NCBI GenBank assembly: GCA_002354805.1
Contig: DEMH01000012.1
Span: 1 to 64,000, forward strand
Source of the DNA: Gammaproteobacteria bacterium UBA2675
GTDB lineage: Bacteria > Pseudomonadota > Gammaproteobacteria > Pseudomonadales > Pseudohongiellaceae
Direction of reading: 5' to 3'
Length of the DNA stretch: 64,000 nt
The position numbers and the translations under genes were made by a program. How positions within the stretch are numbered: the first letter of the stretch is position 1; each line of letters starts with the position of its first letter. Below the pieces are notes generated by a model. It worked only from the letters and a program-made list of their open reading frames with translations. It was not told the origin of the DNA and did not search any database. This document shows positions 44,021-52,690 of the stretch, piece after piece.

Positions 44021-46683
44021 GTACGCTGCTGAATACGGCCATTACCGGTATTCGCCTGAACCAGACCGCCATGTCGGTCACCGGTCAAAATATTGTTAAT
44101 GCCAATACGGAAGGCTACAGCCGACAGTCGGTCAATCAGTCGACGAATCAGGCCATTCGTACGGCTGCCGGTTTTATTGGCACAGGTGTCTCAGTCGATG
44201 AGATCGTGCGTAATTCGCAAAAGTATCTGGTGGATCAGGTGCTGCGTGATGTTGGCAGCCTGAGCGACTCAGAAACCTATCTGACCAATGTGACCCAGAT
44301 CAACAATCTGCTGGCTTCCGAACAGACCAATCTGTCCAGCTACGTGAATCAATTCTTTGATGCCTTGAATGAGTCAGTCAATGAGCCCGGTTCCATGCTC
44401 GGACGTGAGCTATTGTTGACGCAGGCGCAACAGTTGTCAGCGGGCTTCAAGTCAGTTGACGCGCGACTTCAAGAGCAGAAGATTGCCGTGAACAAACAGC
44501 TGCAGGGCGCCGCCGAAAACATTACCGCCCTTGGACGTCAGATCGCGGCCCTGAACCAGTCAATTGGTGATGCCACTTTTGAATCCGGTGCACCCAATGA
44601 TCTATTGGACAAGTTGGACCTGCTGGTGCGCGAGCTGGGCTCCTATGTCAATGTGACAACCTCGGCCAGACAGGGAGGCGGTCTCGATATTTACATAGGT
44701 CAGGGGCAGCCACTGGTGGCCGGAACCAACAGTTTTCAGCTGCGAACAATACCTGGTGAACCTGATCCGACTCAGTTCGACCTGGCTATATCTAATAAAG
44801 TCGATTCCCAGAACATTACCTATCTGTTGAGCGGAGGCAGTGTTGGTGGGTTATTGCGTTTTCGTGAGGACGCGCTGCAGCCAGCGCTGGGTTCAGTAGG
44901 CTTGCTGGCGACCGGTCTGGCGGCGAAACTGAATGAGCAGAACCAGCTTGGTATGGATCTGGAGGGAAGTCTCGGTGGCAATATTTTTACCGATATTAAT
45001 CACCCGACTGTTGCAGCTGGACGTGTTGTGGCGTCTCCTGATAATCGCCCACCCGCGGATCGTGAACTCAGCGTCACCATAGATGACGTCAGCAAACTCA
45101 ACAGCAGTAATTACGAGCTGAGTTTCCCCGGTTCCGGTCGGCAGTACATCCTGAAAAGACTTTCCGACGACAAGGTGATGATGTCGGGGATGCTGGGTAC
45201 GGAATTTCCGCAGGTTCTAAAAGTGGATGACGGGTTCAGCATTAATGTTGATGGTGGAACCTTCCAGCAGCGCGACAGCTTCCTGATCCGGCCTGTCAGC
45301 AGCGCAGTTGCCTCTTTTAATGTGCAGATTGCACGAGCAGAGGAGTTTGCCTTTGCCTCGCCCGTGAAAACGAGCGCATCGGTGGCAAACCAGGGCGGGG
45401 CTGAAGTAGTCTCAACACGTGTCGATACCATCGACACACCTGCCTTCAGTGACGGTGGTGCGCTGAGTCCGCCGATGATTGTCAGGTTCACTTCTGCAAC
45501 GACCTATGATGTTCTGGATTACTCGGATCCGGCCAACCCGGTGCCGCTGGATCCGCCATTGACCAACCTGACGTTTACGCCGGGTGCAAACAATGTAATG
45601 CTGCCGTCGACACCAGGCGGTACCACGGTAGTTTCGCAGGGCGCTGCATCAGCACAACTGCAGATCGGCAGCGCCAACAATGGTTATCCCGGCGAAACAC
45701 TGCGCATCCAGACCACTGATCCGGACACCGGGTTTATTAAAGAGCAACAACTGGCGCTGGCGGTTAATGAGTCTGCGGCCAGCATGGCTGCACGTCTCTC
45801 AAGTCTGAATGGCGTGGATGCATCGGCGCATACCTACATTGAGCTGACAGATTTCCAGCCAGGTGCGCCAGGTAACCCGTTGCAGATCAGTTTCAACGGT
45901 GCCAATCTGACCGATGTGAACTGGACAGCGCCGGGTGAGGCTCAGCCCGCAGCAATTCCCGATCCGCTCACACCCGATTTTCTGCGTGATCGCATCAATA
46001 ATGATCCAGCTCTCCAGGCTCAGGGTATCTATGCGCAAAGCGACGGCACCAACCTGCGCATCTATGGCACCAGCGGCGAAGACTTTGACTTCAATGTTGA
46101 CGGTGGTGGCTCCGTGCGCATGGGCGAGGCAGCTGATCTAATAGCACCCGCTGGAACACCGGTGGCAGTTACCATTGGCGGTACCGTCGAAGTACGGCTT
46201 GCTGCCAATACAGACATTACATCGAACCAGGCCAACGGTGTCTTTGGTCAGGCACCGGAAGCCAAGTCCAACTACACCGGCATTCAGCTGGTCATGACCA
46301 GTGGTAATGGTCCGGGCGGGCAACCCAGGGCTGGCGATCGTTTCATGATTGCCTACAACACTGACGGTACCGCAGATAATCGCAACGGGTCGCAGATGCT
46401 GGCGCTTCAGGACAGCAGTGTGCTTGGCAATGGCACGCAGAACTATCAGGACGTTTATGGCCAGTTGGCTGAGCGAGTCGGTATTCTGACCAGCCAGGCG
46501 CGCGTCAACGTGAATGCAGGTGAGTCCATGCTGCGTCAATCCATGGATGCCTCGCAATCGGTTTCCGGTGTCAACCTTGAAGAGGAAGCCGCCCGCCTGA
46601 TTCAGCTGGAGCAACATTACAACGCGTCAGCCCGGCTAATCACACTGGCGCGCGACCTATTTGATACCTTGTTGGGAATGTAA
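44017..46683 (+). CDS. flgK: FlgK, hook-filament junction protein 1 (long form)
   Basis: An 888-residue protein, well above the ~550-680 residues usual for FlgK. The N-terminal LNTAITGIRLNQTAMSVTGQ and C-terminal NLEEEAARLIQLEQHYNASA are the D0/D1 ends. The centre (~350-800) is enlarged by beta-rich, Gly/Thr/Asp-rich modules. FlgN should be its chaperone. Such large junction proteins go with large surface domains in FlgE, FliC and FliD here. Confidence 0.93.
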   Translation: MSTLLNTAITGIRLNQTAMSVTGQNIVNANTEGYSRQSVNQSTNQAIRTAAGFIGTGVSVDEIVRNSQKYLVDQVLRDVGSLSDSETYLTNVTQINNLLASEQTNLSSYVNQFFDALNESVNEPGSMLGRELLLTQAQQLSAGFKSVDARLQEQKIAVNKQLQGAAENITALGRQIAALNQSIGDATFESGAPNDLLDKLDLLVRELGSYVNVTTSARQGGGLDIYIGQGQPLVAGTNSFQLRTIPGEPDPTQFDLAISNKVDSQNITYLLSGGSVGGLLRFREDALQPALGSVGLLATGLAAKLNEQNQLGMDLEGSLGGNIFTDINHPTVAAGRVVASPDNRPPADRELSVTIDDVSKLNSSNYELSFPGSGRQYILKRLSDDKVMMSGMLGTEFPQVLKVDDGFSINVDGGTFQQRDSFLIRPVSSAVASFNVQIARAEEFAFASPVKTSASVANQGGAEVVSTRVDTIDTPAFSDGGALSPPMIVRFTSATTYDVLDYSDPANPVPLDPPLTNLTFTPGANNVMLPSTPGGTTVVSQGAASAQLQIGSANNGYPGETLRIQTTDPDTGFIKEQQLALAVNESAASMAARLSSLNGVDASAHTYIELTDFQPGAPGNPLQISFNGANLTDVNWTAPGEAQPAAIPDPLTPDFLRDRINNDPALQAQGIYAQSDGTNLRIYGTSGEDFDFNVDGGGSVRMGEAADLIAPAGTPVAVTIGGTVEVRLAANTDITSNQANGVFGQAPEAKSNYTGIQLVMTSGNGPGGQPRAGDRFMIAYNTDGTADNRNGSQMLALQDSSVLGNGTQNYQDVYGQLAERVGILTSQARVNVNAGESMLRQSMDASQSVSGVNLEEEAARLIQLEQHYNASARLITLARDLFDTLLGM

Positions 46684-46685
46684 TC

Positions 46686-47930
46686 ATGAGCTATCGATTA
46701 TCAACCGGTCAGTTGTTTACCCGAGCGCTCAACCCGATGCTGGATGTGCAGAAGGCGGTGAGCAAAACGCAGGAGCAGATAGCGACACAAAAGCGCGTGT
46801 TGACGCCGGCCGATGACCCCATCGCTTCAACCCGAATACTCCAGCTCAACCAGGAGCTGGCAGGCCTGGACAAATACAACAACAGCCTGTCAACGCTTAA
46901 AAGCCGGCTGGAGCGCGAAGAAGTTGCCTTGGGCAGCGTCAGTAACCTGATACAAAGAGCCCAGGAACTGGTGGCGTCGGCGGGTAATGGGGCCATTAGC
47001 GCCAATGAACGTGGTTATATCGCAACAGAAATGCAGTCCGTCATAGATGCCATGGCGCAGGAAATGAATGCACGTGACGCTAACGGTGAGTTCCTGTTTG
47101 CGGGCTATCAGGGCAAGACGCAACCGTTTGTAAAAGGGCCCGATGGGCGTTATGAGTACAATGGAGACCAGGGGCAGCGGTTCATACAGGCGGGCCCGGT
47201 GACGTCTATTGCAGCAAATGATTCTGGTTATCAAGTGTTTATGGACGTACCAGGAGCAACCCCGTCTGCAGTTTCCCGCGCGGGAGATGGCAATCAGGCC
47301 CAACCACCGGCAACCATCAGCAAACCGTTTATTATCGATCAGGAACAGTTCAGCAATTTCTATCCGGAAAGCGTCACGATCGAGTTTCGTCCCAATAATG
47401 AAGTAGTGCCACCAGGCATGAATTATACCGTCAAGCAGATATCAGACGGACGTGTATTGAGCGAAAATGTGCCGTTTGTGCCGGGGCGGGGCATCAATAT
47501 TAAAGGTGCACAGGTAAACATTGAGGGCCGCCCGGCTGTCGGTGATACCTTCACGCTGGAATCTACCGCGCGCAAAGGTCTGCTGGAAGGTCTGGAGGAT
47601 TTTGTGGCTGACCTGGGACGCTTTAGCGACAGCGCGGCGGATCGTACCAAGCTGGCCAGCTCCATCGAGAATACTATTGCCAATCTTGGCAACGCGCAGG
47701 AAAAACTGCTGAACACGCGCGCCGCTGTGGGTTCGCGGCTGAATCAGGTTGATGCGGCAAAAGCCAGCAATGCAGATTTTGAGCTGGTGGTGCGCACAAC
47801 GTTGTCGGAGCTTTCCGACCTGGACTACGCAGAGGCTATCAGTCAGCTGACTCAACAGACCTTTGTTCTAGAGGCAGCTCAGGCCACCTTTACCAAGATC
47901 ACGCGGCTATCGCTGTTTAACATGCTCTGA
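46686..47930 (+). CDS. flgL: FlgL, hook-filament junction protein 3
   Basis: A 414-residue flagellin-like protein: STGQLFTRALNPMLDVQKAV, then TPADDPIASTRILQLNQEL, NGEFLFAGYQGKTQPF and the C-terminal EAISQLTQQTFVLEAAQATF. It joins FlgK to the filament. It starts 2 bases after flgK and is the last gene of the rightward rod-hook block. Confidence 0.94.
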   Translation: MSYRLSTGQLFTRALNPMLDVQKAVSKTQEQIATQKRVLTPADDPIASTRILQLNQELAGLDKYNNSLSTLKSRLEREEVALGSVSNLIQRAQELVASAGNGAISANERGYIATEMQSVIDAMAQEMNARDANGEFLFAGYQGKTQPFVKGPDGRYEYNGDQGQRFIQAGPVTSIAANDSGYQVFMDVPGATPSAVSRAGDGNQAQPPATISKPFIIDQEQFSNFYPESVTIEFRPNNEVVPPGMNYTVKQISDGRVLSENVPFVPGRGINIKGAQVNIEGRPAVGDTFTLESTARKGLLEGLEDFVADLGRFSDSAADRTKLASSIENTIANLGNAQEKLLNTRAAVGSRLNQVDAAKASNADFELVVRTTLSELSDLDYAEAISQLTQQTFVLEAAQATFTKITRLSLFNML

Positions 47931-47973
47931 GGCGTCGCACGAAGGCTCTGTATTTTCACTTCACTCGCTTTGT

Positions 47974-48005
47974 ACCCGACTGTTCATTGACTGAATGAAT
48001 CGGGT
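47974..48005. terminator. Bidirectional hairpin between flgL and fliT
   Basis: ACCCGA (47974-47979) with TCGGGT (48000-48005), and inside it TTCATT (47983-47988) with AATGAA (47994-47999), give an interrupted stem in the gap between the convergent flgL and fliT genes. There is no long T-run on either side, so it would be a weak terminator. Confidence 0.4.
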
Positions 48006-48006
48006 G

Positions 48007-48354
48007 CTAAAGTTTTCTGTTATCAGCCGATAAATATTCGTTAAGGCGTCGTTTCATCTGTTTGAGATTGCGCGCTTCGTTACCCAGTGCATCACGTTGT
48101 GATGCCAGTAACTGCACGATGTGGCGATCCTGTTCCTGAATTTTTTTGATGTCCTGTTGAATGATCTCCACCAGTTCGACAGCAATCGCCTGGTTAAAAA
48201 ACTGTTCAAGTTTTTTGTCTCTCAGTGCGTGTAATGTATCAAGTTGTTGCCAGTTGTTCTGTTCGGCAAGCGACAGCAACCGGCCAGACATATCAAGTAT
48301 GTCTTTCCATGCAAGCTGCTGTTTTTCAAGATCTATTTGATGCTGACTGGCCAT
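48007..48354 (-). CDS. fliT: Putative FliT-like flagellar protein
   Basis: A 115-residue, all-helical protein (LEKQQLAWKDILDMSGRLLS, WQQLDTLHALRDKKLEQFF, IIQQDIKKIQEQDRHIVQLL) with the length and charge pattern of FliT-type export chaperones, which bind FliD. Sequence identity to FliT is low, so the call rests on composition and flagellar context. It is antisense to its neighbours, unlike the usual fliD-fliS-fliT order. Confidence 0.6.
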   Translation of the reverse strand: MASQHQIDLEKQQLAWKDILDMSGRLLSLAEQNNWQQLDTLHALRDKKLEQFFNQAIAVELVEIIQQDIKKIQEQDRHIVQLLASQRDALGNEARNLKQMKRRLNEYLSADNRKL

Positions 48355-48498
48355 GAGTGAAGCTGCACTTTGAGTGTGTGGGATCGTCGAGTGTGGAGCG
48401 GGAAGATTGTGATGTCTTCAATAATATTCACAATAACAGAAAAAAATTCTAAAGAAAAAAAATTTCTGACGAACCCCAAAAAATTGTTGAAAAACGCC

Positions 48499-48525
48499 TA
48501 AAGCTTTGTTTTTCCGTGTCGTTAA
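48499..48525 (+). promoter_or_regulatory. Sigma-28 promoter of fliC
   Basis: TAAAGCTT (48499-48506), 11-base spacer, GTCGTTAA (48518-48525): near-consensus -35 TAAAGTTT and -10 GCCGATAA (six of eight). It lies 84 bases before the fliC start, and an A-rich stretch at 48436-48466 just upstream could act as an UP element. Confidence 0.82.
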
Positions 48526-48608
48526 ACCGGGTAACGCATAGCAGTGAGCGGTTTGAACGCGGTGATATGCGGTCCGGTTTTAATGTGTAAACTCAGGAGT
48601 AAACAAGC

Positions 48609-50747
48609 ATGGCTCAAGTCATCAATACCAACATTGCTTCACTTAACGCGCAGCGAAACCTGAATAGCTCACAGGCTGGTACCAACCAGGCTCTCGAGCG
48701 TCTTTCTTCAGGTCTGCGTATCAACAGCGCAAAAGACGACGCCGCTGGTCTGGCGATCTCCACGCGCTTCACCTCCCAGATCAACGGTCTGAACGTTGCG
48801 GTCCGTAACGCTAACGACGGTATCTCTCTGGCAGAAACCGCAGAAGCCAGCATGGGTTCCATGAACGACTCTCTGCAGCGTCTGCGTGAACTGGCAGTAC
48901 AGTCCGCTAACGGTTCCTACTCTGACGCTGACCGCGAACTGCTGAACGCAGAAGCCCAGGCGCTGATCGCAGAAGTCGGCCGCGTCGCTGACACTGCAAA
49001 CTTCAACGGCGTAAAACTGCTGGACGGTTCTTACAACTCTTCTTTCCAGGTTGGCGCGAATGCTGGTGAGACAATCGACGTATCTATCGGCAAGCTGAGC
49101 GCTGACGCGCTGGGTGTGGCCAGTCAGAACGGTGTAACCTCTTCTGCTACCAGCTCTGCGCTGCAGAACGGTGAGCTGACAATCAATGGTGTATCAGTTG
49201 GTGCGACACGTGCCTCTGACGACTCCGCTTCAACTGCGAGCGCCAACACCAGTGCTATCGCCAAAGCAGCCGCGATTAACCGCGTATCTGACGAAAGTGG
49301 CGTAACTGCTGTTGTAGACACTAACGTCGCTGCGGGCTCTTCAATGACCGCAGCTGATGCGACCGGTTCTGTGACCATCAACGGCACCACGATCTCTATC
49401 GACACCAGTGCTGATGCAGCAACTACCCGTGCCTCTGTCGTCGCCGCGATCAACGCAGAATCAGATCTGACTGGTGTGACTGCTGTTGATACTGGCGATG
49501 ACAACCTGGGTGTCACCCTGGAAGCAGCCGATGGTCGCAATATCGCTCTGTCATTTACTACCCTGACCGCAGCCAACACTGGTCTGGCAGCCGCTGGCAC
49601 CTACACTGGTGGTGTGACTCTGGTAGCTGATTCTGGCGTAAACAACATCGAAATCGGTGGCAGCAACGTGGCCAACGCTGGTTTCACTGCTGGTACATAC
49701 TCAGCTGGCGAATCTGCTGTAGCATCTGAAGCGGTCACGTCAACTGGTGCGCCTGGCGATCTTGATAGCGGAGACATGGTCATCAATGGTATCTCAATTG
49801 GTGCAGCCAAGGCCTCGGACGATACAGCGTCATACACTGGCGCGACGTCTTCTACTAAGGAGTCTTCAGCAATCGCCATCGCAGCTGCGATTAATAAGTC
49901 AAGCGATGCGACAGGTGTGACTGCAACAGCCAATGCCAACGTCATTGAAGGCACTTCAACGGCTGTTCCCGGCGCATCTGCTGGCTTCGCTGCTGACCTG
50001 TACCTCAACGGTGTAGAACTGAACCTGACTGTTCAGGGCACGGCTGAAGAAAACCGCGCTTACGTGGTGTCTCAGATCAACTCTGTCACTGGTCAGACCG
50101 GCGTAGTTGCAGAAGACAATGGTCAAGGCGTAACGCTGACCGCAGCTGATGGTCGTAACATTGTCATGGCCTTCGACCAGGACCCAGCTGCAGCAGGTGC
50201 TCCTCTGGCTAACGCCGCGACTGCTGACATGTTTGGTCTGAACACCTCTGCCATCACTACTGGTGACTACAACGGTGTTGTTAACGACGCTAACACTGCA
50301 GCAACCACTACTTACTCGACTGTAACCCTGAAATCAGGTGGTCAGTTCACTGTCTCTGGTGGTGAAAATGGCGACGGAGCTCTGACAGCACTGGGCTTTG
50401 AGTCTGGTACTTTCGGTGGCGCCGAAACTGGTCAGCGTCTGACTGAAGTAGACCTGTCTACTCAGAAAGGTGCTACTGACGCGCTGGCTACAATTGACAA
50501 CGCCCTGGGTTCAATCACCAAAGCACGTTCTGAGCTGGGTGCGGTCCAGAACCGTTTCTCTGCTACTATCGAGAACCTGTCAGCAACTTCCGAGAAGTTC
50601 TCAGCTGCCAACTCTCGTATCCAGGACGCGGACTTCGCGGCTGAAGCAGCCAACCTGGCCCGTAACCAGGCTCTGCAGCAGGCTGGTGTGTCCATGCTGG
50701 CCCAGGCTAACGCTTCCAGCCAGCAGGTTCTGCAGCTTCTGGGTTAA
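48609..50747 (+). CDS. fliC: FliC flagellin with a large duplicated variable domain
   Basis: A 712-residue flagellin. The conserved N-terminal D0/D1 (QVINTNIASLNAQRNLNSSQ, then LSSGLRINSAKDDAAGLAIS) and C-terminal D0/D1 (NLSATSEKFSAANSRIQDAD, then ARNQALQQAGVSMLAQANAS) flank a variable region (~175-600). Two divergent copies of a ~200-residue unit are visible: LTINGVSVGATRASDDSAS (~190-208) recurs as MVINGISIGAAKASDDTAS (~390-408), and VTINGTTISIDTS...AADGRNIALSF (~255-316) recurs at ~461-522. It is driven by the sigma-28 promoter at 48499. Confidence 0.95.
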   Translation: MAQVINTNIASLNAQRNLNSSQAGTNQALERLSSGLRINSAKDDAAGLAISTRFTSQINGLNVAVRNANDGISLAETAEASMGSMNDSLQRLRELAVQSANGSYSDADRELLNAEAQALIAEVGRVADTANFNGVKLLDGSYNSSFQVGANAGETIDVSIGKLSADALGVASQNGVTSSATSSALQNGELTINGVSVGATRASDDSASTASANTSAIAKAAAINRVSDESGVTAVVDTNVAAGSSMTAADATGSVTINGTTISIDTSADAATTRASVVAAINAESDLTGVTAVDTGDDNLGVTLEAADGRNIALSFTTLTAANTGLAAAGTYTGGVTLVADSGVNNIEIGGSNVANAGFTAGTYSAGESAVASEAVTSTGAPGDLDSGDMVINGISIGAAKASDDTASYTGATSSTKESSAIAIAAAINKSSDATGVTATANANVIEGTSTAVPGASAGFAADLYLNGVELNLTVQGTAEENRAYVVSQINSVTGQTGVVAEDNGQGVTLTAADGRNIVMAFDQDPAAAGAPLANAATADMFGLNTSAITTGDYNGVVNDANTAATTTYSTVTLKSGGQFTVSGGENGDGALTALGFESGTFGGAETGQRLTEVDLSTQKGATDALATIDNALGSITKARSELGAVQNRFSATIENLSATSEKFSAANSRIQDADFAAEAANLARNQALQQAGVSMLAQANASSQQVLQLLG

Positions 50748-50772
50748 TACTCAAAAAGTAAGCTGAGACCCT

Positions 50773-50826
50773 AAAGTCCGCCCGGTGACTACCGATAATA
50801 AGGTAGAAGCCGGGCGGACTTTTTTG
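50773..50826 (+). terminator. Strong Rho-independent terminator after fliC
   Basis: AAAGTCCGCCCGG (50773-50785) pairs with CCGGGCGGACTTT (50810-50822), and a second inner stem CTACC/GGTAG extends it. Six Ts (50820-50825) follow the stem directly. Confidence 0.9.
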
Positions 50827-50872
50827 TGCTCGGGTAACGTAAAGGACGTGGAGCGAGTTTGGGAGATGTGCT

Positions 50873-51370
50873 GTGAGTGAGATCAGTATTACCCGATTCC
50901 AGCCCGCTTTGGTGGCCAGGGATAAGGTCAAGTCCGTGGAATCGGTGGACAACGACCTTGACGCCAATCCCTCCCATAATCCGCTTCAGGACAAATACGA
51001 CGACGAATCTTCTGGTCAGCAGAAACGTCAGCAGGAGAATCCGGCCGGCCAGCAGCACAATTCATCCGGGAGCAGCGACAGTCGCTCCCAGAACCGCCCA
51101 GCGAGTTCTAAAGACCCATCAGCAGCCGATGAGCCGCTGGCCGACGATGAGGCGCTGGAACGTGCTGTCACGCGTCTGAATGAGTATGTGCAGACGGTAA
51201 AGCGCGATCTGATATTTGATATTGATGCTGACAGCCAGGAACCCTCGGTGACTGTTGTCGACCGTGAGTCACGCCAGGTGTTGCGTCAGTTTGATTCGCA
51301 GGAAGCGCTGGAGCTGGCGCGCAAGCTGGACTCCGAAGAGTCCATCTCGCTGTTTAAAACCCAGGTTTGA
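50873..51370 (+). CDS. flaG: FlaG-family flagellar protein
   Basis: A 165-residue protein starting at GTG 50873 with GGGAG upstream. The N-terminal ~95 residues are low-complexity (Q, S, D, P rich) and the C-terminal ~70 residues form the FlaG domain (AVTRLNEYVQTVKRDLIFDI, then SVTVVDRESRQVLRQF). FlaG affects filament length. Its place between fliC and fliD is conserved in Pseudomonas-like loci. Confidence 0.88.
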   Translation: MSEISITRFQPALVARDKVKSVESVDNDLDANPSHNPLQDKYDDESSGQQKRQQENPAGQQHNSSGSSDSRSQNRPASSKDPSAADEPLADDEALERAVTRLNEYVQTVKRDLIFDIDADSQEPSVTVVDRESRQVLRQFDSQEALELARKLDSEESISLFKTQV

Positions 51371-51428
51371 TTTTCATCTGATCCCGGTCGGGATCCTGTG
51401 CAGTGCGCCGGGGCGGCGGCAGGGGACC

Positions 51429-52451
51429 TCAGTCCTCCTGCGCAGCCTCGCGTTCCTCCTGTTCTGCCAGGCGGGCGCCTGCCAGTGTACCGGCCAGGGC
51501 GTAGTTACCCTCGTGGCAGGCATATTCATACAAAGGATCGTCGTAGGCCGTCAGAGCCAGCTCGCCGGTGAAGCTGGACTCAAACACTGTCGGATCATCC
51601 ACTGTGAACGAATAGATGATCTTGCCGTCTGCGACGCGTCTGAAGCGTTCAGTGACCATCAGGTTCTCTGACGCCCCTCTGAAGCTCTGCCAGGGGTTAA
51701 AGTGCCGGGTTTCTACCACCAGCGTGTCACCCTCCCAGCGACCGATTGAGTCGCCCATCCATTTGTTCATTATGTCAGCATGCGGGTCATGCTCATCCTG
51801 GATGGGGATGATGCGCGCATCGTGGACCATTTCTACAACAATCACCACGTAGCCCGGGGACTGAACGATCTGATAGTGGCTGTTGTACATCACAGGCAGC
51901 ATGGGCGGTCCGGAGTTGGAGCCGAAAGCCAGCAGGCAGCGTTCTCCAACGCCACGACCCTCAGGGCCGTCAAAGGGATCGGGGCCGGTCGCCCGTTCCT
52001 CTGCACGCGCAGCCAGAAACTCTTCGGTATAACCGGGCAGTTGACCATCGGGTGGATCAATGATGATGGAGGTGCGGTACTCGCCGTCGATAGTCGGCAT
52101 GAACATGCCACGATCCGTCCAGAACAGGTCGTAATTGCCCACTGGCGGCAGGTCCTCGGCCGGAGGCGGCGGGCGATTTGGATCCAGCGGTTCGTTATCT
52201 TCTTCAACTTCCTGCTGCGCAGCGCGCTCCAGCTGGAAGGCTTCCTCGCGGGTATAGGCGCGACGTTCGCCCAGCTCGCGGGGGCGTGTCAGCGGTGTGA
52301 CGGTGGCGTTACGCCAGACACCCTGCAAATCAGGTGCGCCATCCCAGGTGCGAGGCACCACATAATCATCTTCCTGCGCCAATGCGCCGAAGGGCAGCAG
52401 CGCAGCGCACAACACCGCAGTGCAGGCGAGGGTGTAGGGTCTATTGAACAT
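51429..52451 (-). CDS. Periplasmic hypothetical protein with PDLQGVW and GDSIGRWEGDTLVVET motifs
   Basis: A 340-residue exported protein (signal peptide ends LLPFGALAQE). The mature part has WDGAPDLQGVWRNATVTPL, a Pro-rich linker, and GDSIGRWEGDTLVVETRHF, which belong to a widespread uncharacterised periplasmic family found in many Proteobacteria. No catalytic role is known to me. It is inserted antisense between flaG and fliD and has no obvious flagellar function. Confidence 0.8.
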   Translation of the reverse strand: MFNRPYTLACTAVLCAALLPFGALAQEDDYVVPRTWDGAPDLQGVWRNATVTPLTRPRELGERRAYTREEAFQLERAAQQEVEEDNEPLDPNRPPPPAEDLPPVGNYDLFWTDRGMFMPTIDGEYRTSIIIDPPDGQLPGYTEEFLAARAEERATGPDPFDGPEGRGVGERCLLAFGSNSGPPMLPVMYNSHYQIVQSPGYVVIVVEMVHDARIIPIQDEHDPHADIMNKWMGDSIGRWEGDTLVVETRHFNPWQSFRGASENLMVTERFRRVADGKIIYSFTVDDPTVFESSFTGELALTAYDDPLYEYACHEGNYALAGTLAGARLAEQEEREAAQED

Positions 52452-52622
52452 AGCTTCTTCTCCTAGGTCGAGCCTGCGATTCTAGCCTTATGTGGATACA
52501 GTCACAATCCCTGCCCGTTTGCAGTCAGCCGGCGGCAAGGTTTTGCCGCCACAAAGTTCAAGATTCTCCGCAGCGGGTCGACATAAGTACTGAATCGCCT
52601 GTGTTGGCGGGCCTGAGGCTGT

Positions 52623-52638
52623 TGGCGTGAAACTTGCT
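52623..52638 (+). promoter_or_regulatory. Sigma-54 promoter of fliD
   Basis: TGGCGT-GAAAC-TTGCT has the GG/GC elements 12 bases apart, with a near-consensus -12. It lies 53 bases before the fliD ATG at 52691. A GGCGGCAA/TTGCCGCC hairpin (52531-52550) sits ~75 bases upstream of it. Confidence 0.7.
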
Positions 52639-52690
52639 TTGCAGGACTCAGGATCAACAATCGCACCGCAATCAAAACGGCTTCATACAT

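Noticed and set aside
49155..50174. Repeated segments considered as a CRISPR or tandem DNA repeat
   Set aside because: The repetition is in protein-coding sequence, diverged, and about 200 codons apart; there are no regular direct repeats and spacers.
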